Below are positions 1 through 8,926 of a stretch of DNA of 64,000 nucleotides, piece by piece. The notes under the pieces were generated by a model. That model worked only from the letters and a program-made list of their open reading frames with translations, had not been told where the DNA came from and did no database searches. This DNA comes from Ruegeria sp. PrR005 (GTDB taxonomy: Bacteria; Pseudomonadota; Alphaproteobacteria; Rhodobacterales; Rhodobacteraceae). Location of the stretch: contig NZ_JAAGOX010000056.1 of the NCBI RefSeq assembly GCF_010500245.1, positions 1 to 64,000 on the forward strand, written 5' to 3'. Each line of letters opens with the position of its first letter. The first letter of the stretch is position 1. A program made the translations under genes and the position numbers.

Positions 1-27
1 GCGGCCGTTGCTCCGCAGGAGCACTGA
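1..27 (+). CDS. 3' end of an unidentified CDS (partial)
   Basis: The first frame reads eight codons (AAVAPQEH) to a TGA at 25-27, and a strong intrinsic terminator begins 26 bp later. This is what the tail of a gene entering from the left would look like. Too little is visible to name the product, and the frame could be open by chance. Confidence 0.35.
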   Translation, partial: AAVAPQEH

Positions 28-52
28 GTGCCCACACCGTTGATCTAAGGAG

Positions 53-80
53 AGGCCGCCCCAAAAAGGGCGGCCTTCTT
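53..80 (+). terminator. Rho-independent terminator
   Basis: A 9-bp perfect stem (AGGCCGCCC / GGGCGGCCT) with a 6-nt CAAAAA loop is followed by TTCTT. It would end transcription of the gene entering from the left. The A-rich loop also gives a weak T run for the opposite strand. Confidence 0.8.
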
Positions 81-263
81 CATTTCCACTCCCACCACAG
101 CCCGAAATCCTTCACCAATAACCGCGTCTATTGACAAAACTTCCCAAGCCTCCGAGCAAAGCATCCGGAAAGCCCGCCTGATGCAAAAAGATGGGCCTTT
201 TCAGCAAAACAGCGTCTCGCTAATCTGACGCCAGCTCGCGTCAGTTGCGCAGGGGGTTGGCTC

Positions 264-1589
264 ATTCATCGCGTTGGTTTCCTGTTCCTGCTGACCGTTC
301 TACCGGGCTTGCCACAGGCAAAGCCGCTGATCACGAATTCGCAGGCAACCTATGCCTCGATCTGCGTCGAAAACGACGAACCGGCCGAGCGGCTCATCCA
401 GATTTGCGAACAGGCCCTTCAGTCTTCTGGCGCCTCTCGTGGCCAGGTTCTCAAGATGATGGGCACTCTTGCCTGGGCGCATTACGATCTGGATCACATG
501 GAACCGGCCCGCAAGATCTTTGACCGGATGCTTGCCCTCGACCCTCATCATCAGGATGCGCTATATGGGCGGGGCACCCTGGCCTTTGTGGCCAACGACT
601 ACGACGCTTCTATCGACTATCACGAACAGGCGCTGGCACAGGGGCCAACCGGCCACATCCTGTCCGGATTAGCGGCATCCAGGTACCGAGCTGACCGGAT
701 CGATCTCGACGAGTTTCTCCGGCAGATGGAGATCGCTCTCGCGCTTTCACCCAACTACCGCTGGGCGCTGCGGGAAACAGCCTGGACTCTGGAGGCCAAT
801 GACGAACAGGACCGCGCCCGAGACTATTTCGAACGCGCGCTGGCCGTGGCGAACGACGACACCAATGCGCTTTATGGTATGGCAACGGTCCTGCGGAACA
901 CGGGCGAAGCAGAACGGGCCCTTATCTATAGCAACAAGGCGCTGGCGGCCGCGCCGCAAGACTATGATGTCCGGTCGCTGCGCGCGCTGATCTTACGCGA
1001 GTTGAAGCGGCCAAAACAGTCGCTCAAGGATGCCGAATACCTGATCGACCAGGACCCCGACCGCGGGGCCGGGTTCGTGCGCAAGGCACAGGCCCTGAAC
1101 GCGCTTGGGCAGCGCCAAACCGGGATCGATACTCTGCGTGGCCACGTCACTCGCCATCCCCAGGACGGTTTCGCAACATACTGGCTGGCTTGGTATCTGT
1201 TCGTAGAAGGGGAATACGACGAGGCGCGGTTGCGAATGAACGCCGCCTCGGTACTCGACAGTGCCGATGAATCGGACTTCAGATTGCTCACCCGGATCGA
1301 ACTGGCCTTGGGAAACGTTGCTAACGCGCGCCGGGCGGTGGACAGGGCGCTGGCGCTGGATGCCACGTCGGAATGGGTGATCTACCGCAATGCCCTGGTT
1401 CTTATCGCCGAAGGCCGGTTCGAAGAGGCGGAGGCCGAATTCGACCGCGCTGTATCATCGGGTCTACCTATCGACGAGCTATCTGATTTTTTAAAAGCGC
1501 TGGTAGCGCAGTCCAGATTCATGCAGGCCATTCAGGTGCGGGTCCGCTACTCGGACCTGCACGCGGCGCAGGACGCGGAAGGCGGCTAA
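264..1589 (+). CDS. Exported tetratricopeptide-repeat protein
   Basis: The predicted protein is made almost entirely of TPR units (about 34-residue helix pairs such as ALYGRGTLAFVANDYDASI), so a scaffold or protein-interaction role is likely. No ATG/GTG exists near the start. TTG at 309 is possible, but it would begin after an in-frame stretch encoding a good signal peptide (HRVGFLFLLTVLPGLPQA). That stretch begins at an ATT codon at 264, preceded by AGGGGG with 7-nt spacing, so ATT is the preferred start (441 residues; 426 from TTG). Partner and pathway are unknown. The gene stands alone between a terminator and a 340-bp gap. Confidence 0.7.
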   Translation: MHRVGFLFLLTVLPGLPQAKPLITNSQATYASICVENDEPAERLIQICEQALQSSGASRGQVLKMMGTLAWAHYDLDHMEPARKIFDRMLALDPHHQDALYGRGTLAFVANDYDASIDYHEQALAQGPTGHILSGLAASRYRADRIDLDEFLRQMEIALALSPNYRWALRETAWTLEANDEQDRARDYFERALAVANDDTNALYGMATVLRNTGEAERALIYSNKALAAAPQDYDVRSLRALILRELKRPKQSLKDAEYLIDQDPDRGAGFVRKAQALNALGQRQTGIDTLRGHVTRHPQDGFATYWLAWYLFVEGEYDEARLRMNAASVLDSADESDFRLLTRIELALGNVANARRAVDRALALDATSEWVIYRNALVLIAEGRFEEAEAEFDRAVSSGLPIDELSDFLKALVAQSRFMQAIQVRVRYSDLHAAQDAEGG

Positions 1590-1930
1590 CCGCGCTCAAC
1601 CCCGGATCGCCCAACCAGGCGCCGTCCCCGAAGTCTTTCGGCGAAAACCTCACGCCGCAACAAGACTGCGAGTAAGTTGACCTATGGTAACCCAGATCAC
1701 AGACCTCCGCTGTGTGCCGCGTAAATATGGGATAGTCAGGATTCAATCGGAGTGAGTCGAATGCCGCTTCTCAACAAAACCCAACCCGCCACGATCTTTC
1801 AGGCCATCTGCCGGTCAATCGCCCTCTGCGCCATGATGCAGCGCCGTGTGAACAGGCTGCACTGAGCCACAACAACCGACAGGCGCCACCGGCGCTGTGA
1901 TACACGGATAAGCCTGCACCGTGCTTTGGC
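1590..1930. other. Intergenic region with one doubtful 34-codon ORF
   Basis: This gap lies between the TPR gene and the convergent acyltransferase gene. The only coding candidate is ATG 1761 to TGA 1865 on the plus strand (begins MPLLNKTQPATIF), with GGAG 8 nt upstream of the ATG. It has cysteines and a basic tail but resembles no family I recognise. No clear terminator or promoter pair was found. Confidence 0.3.
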
Positions 1931-2635
1931 TCAGGCGGGAGGCGACCAGGGGGTCCGGCCGACCATGCGATCCGCTTCCGCGGTGATCTCGTTCATATGA
2001 TCTTCCAGGCTCTGGCGCAGGGCCTCGATCTCTTCCTCCGACGCCTTGCGTGGCACCGGGTCGGTCCACTCGCGGCACAGGAACACGCCGTCGTTGCGCC
2101 AGGGACGTGGCAGCAGCAACCGGTCCCAGCTGCCCAGCTCGCGCCCATGCCGGACGGAATAGGTGATCCCGAAAACCCGTTTGCCCGAGGTGCGGGCCCA
2201 GATCAGCGGCACCGTCGAAGACACCCGCTCGGGCCCGCGCGGCCCGTCCGCCGCGATGCCGATCGAGATTCCCTGCTTCATCAGCCCCAGTACCTCGCGC
2301 GACAGCGCCACATGGCGCTTGTGGCTTGACATCGCGATGGTGTCCATGCCGAAGAGTTTCTGCACCCGGCCAACCATGCTGCCCGCCCGCGCTGCCGAGG
2401 TGATCGAGCAGATCCGACCCTTGTCCAGCGGGAAGAAATAAGGCGACTGCGCCAGCCGCTGGTGCCAGAGCACCACAATTACCGGTTCGCCCGCCGCCGC
2501 CAGCTGGTCGAGCTCGCCATAGCCGATCCGCTGCCAGCGGGTGTTACGATGCACCATCCGGATGTAAGACGCAATGCGCCGCGCGGCCCAGTTCAGCACG
2601 GCTTCGCTATCGGCGATCTTCTTGCGCAGGCTCAT
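1931..2635 (-). CDS. DUF374 lysophospholipid acyltransferase-like protein
   Basis: A 234-residue protein of the DUF374 family, related to the LpxL/PlsC-type acyltransferases. These act at the inner membrane and transfer acyl chains in lipid or lipid A metabolism. The family HxxxxxP-like block is seen as LWHQRLAQSPYFF, followed by the conserved GIAADGPRGPER block. The start at 2635 (MSLRKKIADSE) is preferred because AAGGGGGCAAG directly precedes it; an upstream GTG at 2668 would add 11 residues with no better ribosome site. It is divergent from the tRNA-Trp gene. The precise acyl acceptor is not predictable. Confidence 0.85.
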   Translation of the reverse strand: MSLRKKIADSEAVLNWAARRIASYIRMVHRNTRWQRIGYGELDQLAAAGEPVIVVLWHQRLAQSPYFFPLDKGRICSITSAARAGSMVGRVQKLFGMDTIAMSSHKRHVALSREVLGLMKQGISIGIAADGPRGPERVSSTVPLIWARTSGKRVFGITYSVRHGRELGSWDRLLLPRPWRNDGVFLCREWTDPVPRKASEEEIEALRQSLEDHMNEITAEADRMVGRTPWSPPA

Positions 2636-2777
2636 CTTGCCCCCTTGGTTCCCGGTGCCGACCGTCATACCGGACCAAACGCCCGGTGCAACGGCTTTGT
2701 CCCCGTCTTTTTCCCCGAAGCCCGTGAAAAAGGGTCTTGAGTCCGTCGCACGCCTGACATATCTCCGTCGCCACGAT

Positions 2778-2853
2778 AGGGGTATAGCTCAGCTGGTAGA
2801 GCGACGGTCTCCAAAACCGTAGGTCGCGGGTTCGAACCCTGCTGCCCCTGCCA
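2778..2853 (+). tRNA. tRNA-Trp (CCA anticodon)
   Basis: A 76-nt cloverleaf: acceptor AGGGGTA pairs with TGCCCCT, the D arm contains AGCTCAGCTGGTAGAGC, the anticodon loop is CTCCAAA (anticodon CCA), and the T arm is GCGGGTTCGAACCCTGC. The CCA end is encoded. In many alphaproteobacteria this tRNA precedes secE-nusG; here a RAYT locus follows instead. Confidence 0.95.
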
Positions 2854-2928
2854 AAATCTTCCAACAGTCGAAATCCTGCCGGCGCATTTTGCGCGATCAT
2901 TCGCTGTATGGCCGTGTGGCGCGGGCGC

Positions 2929-2952
2929 GGTGGGTTTGAAACCCACCCTACG
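2929..2952 (+). repeat. RAYT-associated REP-like palindrome, copy 1
   Basis: GGTGGGTTT-GAAACCCACC followed by CTACG. It is the first of eleven related palindromes found only around and inside the two RAYT genes of this window. Confidence 0.8.
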
Positions 2953-2961
2953 CGTACGGTG

Positions 2962-3010
2962 AATTGACCATTTTGTACGCGGCCCAGGGGGCGGATTGAC
3001 CGTTTTGTAC
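2962..3010 (+). repeat. Duplicated 17-bp element, 32-bp period, upstream of RAYT 1
   Basis: AATTGACCATTTTGTAC at 2962-2978 and ATTGACCGTTTTGTAC at 2995-3010 are direct repeats with a 32-bp period. The same pair, with the same period and orientation relative to the gene, lies upstream of the second RAYT gene (45047-45095). Between this element and the start codon both loci also share a CTGxTTAACCG-like stretch. It may be a promoter/operator or a terminal recognition element of the RAYT module. Confidence 0.7.
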
Positions 3011-3067
3011 AAGACCGTCACATGCCCTGTTGACCACCTGTTAACCGTGTCGCGATAGAGTCTGGTC

Positions 3068-3682
3068 ATGGCGTGTTACATCAGACCCCGGATGCCCGGC
3101 GCCACGGTCTTCTTCACGGTGGCGCTTGCCAAGAGCGGTGGCTCCCTGCTTGTGAACCGGGTTGACGTCCTGCGCGAGGCGGTGCGTCAGACACAGCGCG
3201 CGCGGCCGTTTGTCATCGACGCCTGGGTGGTTCTGCCGGATCACCTGCATGCAGTCTGGACCTTGCCGGATGGGGATGCCGATTTCTCTACCCGGTGGGG
3301 CGCGATCAAGGCGCGATTTTCCAGGGGAGTGGGGTCGACAGGCGGAAGTATGGTGGGTTTGAAACCCACCCTACAGGGGGCGGGTAGGGTGGGTTTCAAA
3401 CCCACCGACGTGGCAGAGATGAGACGCGCCCGCAGTGCAAGCAAAGTAGCAAAGGCGGACGCCGGGATATGGCAACGCCGGTTCTGGGAGCATCACATTC
3501 GGGACACCGCCGATTACGAGGCGCATATGCGATATTGCTGGCTCAATCCGGTGAAACACGGGTTGGCGGAACGGCCGGTTGACTGGCCGTACTCGTCGAT
3601 CCACCGAGACATTCGGAAAGGGCGGATCGAGGCGGATTGGTCGGGTCCCATACCCGAGGGACGATTTGGAGAAAATGCGTAG
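3068..3682 (+). CDS. REP-associated tyrosine transposase (RAYT) 1
   Basis: A 204-residue Y1-transposase/HUH nuclease. The HUH motif is DHLHAVW (near residue 60) and the likely catalytic Tyr lies in MRYCWLNPVKHGL. The N-terminus MACYIRPRMPGATVFFTVAL is typical of the family. RAYTs nick and mobilise REP palindromes and are usually single-copy domesticated enzymes. Between RFSR and GIWQRRFWEH the protein carries an insertion. Part of it (VGLKPTLQGAGRVGFKPT) is the translation of two copies of the locus's own palindrome at 3352-3406. Palindromes also flank the gene on both sides. It is about 27 residues longer than the paralogue at 44424-44957. Confidence 0.9.
   Translation: MACYIRPRMPGATVFFTVALAKSGGSLLVNRVDVLREAVRQTQRARPFVIDAWVVLPDHLHAVWTLPDGDADFSTRWGAIKARFSRGVGSTGGSMVGLKPTLQGAGRVGFKPTDVAEMRRARSASKVAKADAGIWQRRFWEHHIRDTADYEAHMRYCWLNPVKHGLAERPVDWPYSSIHRDIRKGRIEADWSGPIPEGRFGENA
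3352..3406 (+). repeat. Two palindromes embedded in RAYT 1 coding sequence
   Basis: GGTGGGTTTGAAACCCACC at 3353-3371 and GGTGGGTTTCAAACCCACC at 3388-3406 are oriented as an inverted pair (CCTACAGG...GGGTAGGG) around a short GC spacer. They lie in frame inside the transposase gene without breaking it. Confidence 0.85.
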
Positions 3683-3763
3683 GGTGGGTTGCAAACCCAC
3701 CCTACGTTTATCCGCCCAGCGTGGTGCAGATGGGAGTGGTGGGCAAGATTGCCCACCCTACGC
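3678..3763 (+). repeat. Two palindromes downstream of RAYT 1
   Basis: The first (3678-3706) overlaps the RAYT stop codon and reads GTAGGGTGGGTT-GCAAACCCACCCTACG. The second (3736-3763) has the other core type, GGTGGGCAAGATTGCCCACC, which predominates at the second RAYT locus. No gene is present between here and the ettA stop codon. Confidence 0.8.
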
Positions 3764-3813
3764 AGTCTTGCGAAATGTGACGGCCGTAGCCGCCCGATCA
3801 ATCGTGTCGTGAT

Positions 3814-5469
<1,656 letters not shown>

Positions 5470-5537
5470 GTCGTGTCCTCTGGGTCGGGGAAAGTCGGGT
5501 TGGCCGGTGTGATAGCGAATGGCGGGGACGGGGGCAA

Positions 5538-5558
5538 TGCGCCACGCGGCGTGGCGCA
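5538..5558. promoter_or_regulatory. Perfect 10-bp inverted repeat between divergent genes
   Basis: TGCGCCACGC-G-GCGTGGCGCA lies in the region shared by ettA and the esterase gene. With only one base between the arms it cannot fold as a compact hairpin and looks more like a dimeric operator. The regulator is unknown. Confidence 0.4.
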
Positions 5559-5625
5559 AACGCAATTGTGATTTGGAGTTCCGCGCTGGTGATCCCTTAT
5601 CGGTGGTCGAAAGGAGACCGAGCCC

Positions 5626-6948
5626 GTGCCCCACGCAATAAGGCCTGACCGGCGGCTGTTCGCCCTCTCGGTTCTCTCCTGCCTTGTTGCGGGGGCCTGC
5701 GGAACCCGGCCTGACCGTCTGGCGCGGGTGCCCAATATCTATGCCGAGGGGCGCAATTACCAGGCGGGGCAGGTGACTGAGTACTATCAAACCGTTACCC
5801 CCGAAATCCTTTATGCGACCAATCGCAGCCAGGACCTGAAGGAGGACGGGCAGGTGGAGTACCTGTCGGACCGTTCCGATAGCCTGGCCTTTGGCCGGGC
5901 CACGGTATCCTTTGACGGAGTGACGAGCTGGCCGAAACTGGTGGAGTTGACCAAGGCCGGGCCGGGGCGGCGGCCGCCTCGGCTGAGCTTGGCGGGGTTT
6001 CGCGACGAGATCCGGTTCGCCCGCTCGCCCTTGCCCGCAGAGCGGAGAGAGGGGCGGGTAGTGACCGAGGCGCGGGCGCAGCGCGACTATGACGCCTATG
6101 CCGCGCGGTTCCGCGAGATGATGGGCGCGCAGGTGCGGCGTAGTGGCACTGGTGCGGTGCTGATCTATGTGCATGGGTTTGCCAACGATTTCCCCGAGGC
6201 GCTGACGACCTTGGCCAATGTCTGGCATTATGCCGGGCGCCGGTCGATCCCGATGGCGTTTTCCTGGCCTGCGGGCAATCCTGGCCTGCTGAAGTACTTC
6301 CGTGACAGCGAGTCGGGCGATTTCTCGGTTTATCATTTCAAGGAGGTGCTGGATCTGCTGGCCTCGGTCCCCGAGGTGGAGCAAATCGACATCGTCGCCC
6401 ACTCGCGGGGCACGGATGTGGCGACCTCGGCCCTGCGCGAACTGGTGATCCGCGAGCGGGCGCGAGGCAATCAGCCGAAGCTGACGATGAAGACGGGCAC
6501 GCTGATTCTGGCGGCGCCGGATCTGGACGTGGGCACGGTGCGGCAGCGGCTGATATCCGAACGGTTTTCCGAGGCGTTCGAGCAGGTGAGTGTGTATATC
6601 AACCCCAGGGATCAGGCGCTGGCCTATTCGTCGTTCCTGACGCAGGAGGCGCGGTTCGGGCGGCTTGACGCCACCGATTTCGCACCGGGCGAGCTGGCGT
6701 CGCTGCGCAAGGTGGGGTTGGTGCATTTCATCCGGGTCGAGGGCGCGGGTGGATTGGGGCATTCGTATTTCCGGGACAATCCGGGGGTGATGTCGGATAT
6801 GGCGCTGACCCTCAGAACGCGGGCCTTTCCGGGCGGGACCTTGCGGCCGCTGACGCTGGATCACGAGAATATCTGGACCCTGCATTCCGATTATCCGTTG
6901 GACCGGCTGCCGGATCTGGAGCTGCACGAGTTGGCGGGAGAGCGCTGA
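5626..6948 (+). CDS. DUF900-type alpha/beta hydrolase, exported or lipoprotein
   Basis: A 440-residue protein with a basic, hydrophobic N-terminus ending in VAGAC, suggesting export and perhaps lipidation at Cys25, although the lipobox is imperfect. An alpha/beta-hydrolase core follows: IYVHGFANDF (oxyanion region) and IVAHSRGTD (nucleophile Ser in HSRGT). The DUF900 family groups putative esterases of unknown substrate. The GTG start is supported by AAGGAG 9 nt upstream. Its stop codon overlaps the start of the MOSC gene by one base (TGATG), so the two are probably cotranscribed. Confidence 0.8.
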   Translation: MPHAIRPDRRLFALSVLSCLVAGACGTRPDRLARVPNIYAEGRNYQAGQVTEYYQTVTPEILYATNRSQDLKEDGQVEYLSDRSDSLAFGRATVSFDGVTSWPKLVELTKAGPGRRPPRLSLAGFRDEIRFARSPLPAERREGRVVTEARAQRDYDAYAARFREMMGAQVRRSGTGAVLIYVHGFANDFPEALTTLANVWHYAGRRSIPMAFSWPAGNPGLLKYFRDSESGDFSVYHFKEVLDLLASVPEVEQIDIVAHSRGTDVATSALRELVIRERARGNQPKLTMKTGTLILAAPDLDVGTVRQRLISERFSEAFEQVSVYINPRDQALAYSSFLTQEARFGRLDATDFAPGELASLRKVGLVHFIRVEGAGGLGHSYFRDNPGVMSDMALTLRTRAFPGGTLRPLTLDHENIWTLHSDYPLDRLPDLELHELAGER

Positions 6949-7418
6949 TGGCGGATCTGAAATCCTTGATAGCGGGCTGGGCGCAGCCGGGGCGGGTGGC
7001 GTGGATCGGGCTGCGACCTGAACGCCGAGCGGCACTGGTGGCGGTCGAAAAGGCGCAGGTCGAGGCCGGCGGTCTGGCGGGGGATCACGGGCGGCCCGGC
7101 AAGCGGGCGGTGACGCTGGTGCAGGGCGAGCATCTGGGTGCCATCGGATCATATCTTGGGCGTGAAGCGGTCTCGCCGTTCGATTTGCGGCGCAATATCG
7201 TGGTCGAGGGGATCAACCTGGCGGCGCTCAAGGATCGGCCTTTGCGGCTGGGCGGGGCGGTGTTGCGGCTGACGGTGGTCTGCGCGCCCTGTTCCCGGAT
7301 GGAGGAGACATTTGGTCCCGGCGGCTATTCGGCGGTGCGCGGGCATGGCGGCTGGTGCGCCGAGGTGCTGGAGCCGGGCCTGATCAGGCTGGGCGATGCG
7401 GTGCGGCCTGCCGATTGA
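6948..7418 (+). CDS. MOSC domain-containing protein
   Basis: A 156-residue MOSC (molybdenum cofactor sulfurase C-terminal) domain protein. The family pattern is visible as KRAVTLVQGEHL, the FDLRRNIVVEGINL block, and the conserved cysteine in VVCAPCSRMEE. MOSC proteins carry or transfer sulfur or bind molybdenum cofactor. There is no N-terminal beta-barrel domain, so it is a stand-alone version. It is translationally coupled to the upstream esterase gene and 33 bp upstream of nadD. Confidence 0.85.
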   Translation: MADLKSLIAGWAQPGRVAWIGLRPERRAALVAVEKAQVEAGGLAGDHGRPGKRAVTLVQGEHLGAIGSYLGREAVSPFDLRRNIVVEGINLAALKDRPLRLGGAVLRLTVVCAPCSRMEETFGPGGYSAVRGHGGWCAEVLEPGLIRLGDAVRPAD

Positions 7419-7451
7419 CAAGGCGGGGCGCAAGCGCCAAGCAAGGCCTTC

Positions 7452-8093
7452 ATGAGACAGGGGTTTCCATATGCGCGGCCCGGCCAGGTGATCGGGCTGT
7501 TCGGAGGGTCGTTTGATCCGCCGCATGCGGGTCATGTGCATGTGACACGCGAGGCGCTGAAGATGTTCGGGCTGGACCGGGTCTGGTGGCTGGTGACGCC
7601 CGGCAACCCGCTGAAGGCGCGGGGACCCGCGCCGCTGGCGCGGCGCATGGAGGCGGCGCGGGCGGTGATGCGGCATCCGCGGGTCGATGTCACCGATATC
7701 GAGACGCATCTGGGTACGCGGGCCACGGCGGACACGATCGCGGCGCTACGGCGGCTCTATCCCCGGGTGCGGTTCGTCTGGTTGATGGGGGCCGACAACC
7801 TGGCGCAGTTGCACCGCTGGCAGGATTGGCGGCAGATCATGGAGACGGTGCCGGTGGGTGTGGTGGCCCGGCCGGGGGATCGGATTTCGGCCCGGATGTC
7901 ACCGGCGGCACGGGCCTATGCGCCTTATCGCCTCGACGGAGAGGCGCGGCATCTGCTGGGCCGGTCGCAGGCGCCCGCCTGGTGTTTCGTCAATGTGCCG
8001 ATGGTCGATGTCAGCTCGACCCGGATCCGGGCTGCGGGGGGCTGGTCAGCGGCGCAGGAGCGCCGAGACCAGACCGGCGCCCAGCACCAGTGA
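7452..8093 (+). CDS. nadD: Nicotinate-nucleotide adenylyltransferase
   Basis: A 213-residue NadD, which converts nicotinate mononucleotide plus ATP to deamido-NAD in cytosolic NAD synthesis. The nucleotidyltransferase motif is [16 protein letters not shown] (H/TxGH signature), and the second signature is SSTRIR near the C-terminus. Length fits the family. In many genomes nadD adjoins rsfS/obg, but here it follows the MOSC gene. Its 3' end overlaps the convergent EamA transporter gene by 48 bp. Confidence 0.93.
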   Translation: MRQGFPYARPGQVIGLFGGSFDPPHAGHVHVTREALKMFGLDRVWWLVTPGNPLKARGPAPLARRMEAARAVMRHPRVDVTDIETHLGTRATADTIAALRRLYPRVRFVWLMGADNLAQLHRWQDWRQIMETVPVGVVARPGDRISARMSPAARAYAPYRLDGEARHLLGRSQAPAWCFVNVPMVDVSSTRIRAAGGWSAAQERRDQTGAQHQ

Positions 8094-8873
8094 CAGGCCC
8101 GCCCAGGTCCAGAGATCGGGCAGGTCGCCGAACACCGCCCAGCCAAGACCGGCGGCGGCGATAAGCTGGAAATAGACCAGTGGGGCCAGCCGGGTTGCGG
8201 GCGCGCGGGCATAGGCCACCAGCAACAGCAGGTTGCCCAGCATCGAGCCCATGGCGCTGGCCAGGGTCAGCCCGGCGGTCTGCATGTCAAGCGCGGGCAG
8301 GTTGGCGATACCGAAGGGTGTCAGCACCAGACCGGCGATGGCCAGTTGGGTAAAGCTGAGCGCCAATGGTGTGCCCAGGTGGCTGAGCCAGCGCGAGGCG
8401 GTCAGGAAGGCACCGTAGAAACAGCCCGCAAGCAGCGCCAGCAGCAGGCCGGGCGAGCCGCCAAGCCCGGGACGGACCACCAGCAGCACGCCCAGGAACC
8501 CCACCAGCATCAGGGCCGAGCGGGTCCATGTCACCGGTTCGCGCAGCCAGAGCGCGGATAGCGCATAGCTGAGGATCGGGCCGACGAAGAAGGCGGCAAA
8601 GACATTGGCGAGCGGTTCTGTCTTGAGCGCCGATTGGATCGAGAGGATGCCGCCTGCCAGCAACAGCGCGCGCAGCCAGACGCGCCAGTCCCGCAGCAGC
8701 GCAAGCGCCGGGGCGCGGACGAAGGGGAGGATCACGAGAAGCCCCAACGCAAAGCGGGACCAGGCGACAAAGACGGGCGAGACCCCGTGTTGACCGGTCA
8801 GGATCTTGCCCGCCATGTCCCCGGCGGGAATCAGCGACATGGCAAGGAACATGATCAGAATGGCGCGGCCCAT
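8046..8873 (-). CDS. DMT-superfamily EamA transporter
   Basis: A 275-residue inner-membrane protein with about ten hydrophobic segments arranged as two EamA repeats (for example [20 protein letters not shown] closing the first repeat). It is a probable metabolite or amino-acid exporter of unknown substrate. The start [19 protein letters not shown] at 8873 is preferred because it places the first membrane segment at the N-terminus. It faces away from the carboxypeptidase gene, with 53 bp between the chosen starts, and overlaps nadD tail to tail. Confidence 0.85.
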   Translation of the reverse strand: MGRAILIMFLAMSLIPAGDMAGKILTGQHGVSPVFVAWSRFALGLLVILPFVRAPALALLRDWRVWLRALLLAGGILSIQSALKTEPLANVFAAFFVGPILSYALSALWLREPVTWTRSALMLVGFLGVLLVVRPGLGGSPGLLLALLAGCFYGAFLTASRWLSHLGTPLALSFTQLAIAGLVLTPFGIANLPALDMQTAGLTLASAMGSMLGNLLLLVAYARAPATRLAPLVYFQLIAAAGLGWAVFGDLPDLWTWAGLSLVLGAGLVSALLRR

Positions 8874-8926
8874 GTTTGCCCGGTAACATGCCGGAAACCG
8901 GACGAAAAGCCCGCAAAGGATCACTT

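Noticed and set aside
2778-3763. Integrative element inserted at tRNA-Trp
   Set aside because: No integrase, no duplicated tRNA 3' end, and the RAYT module with its repeats explains the neighbouring sequence.
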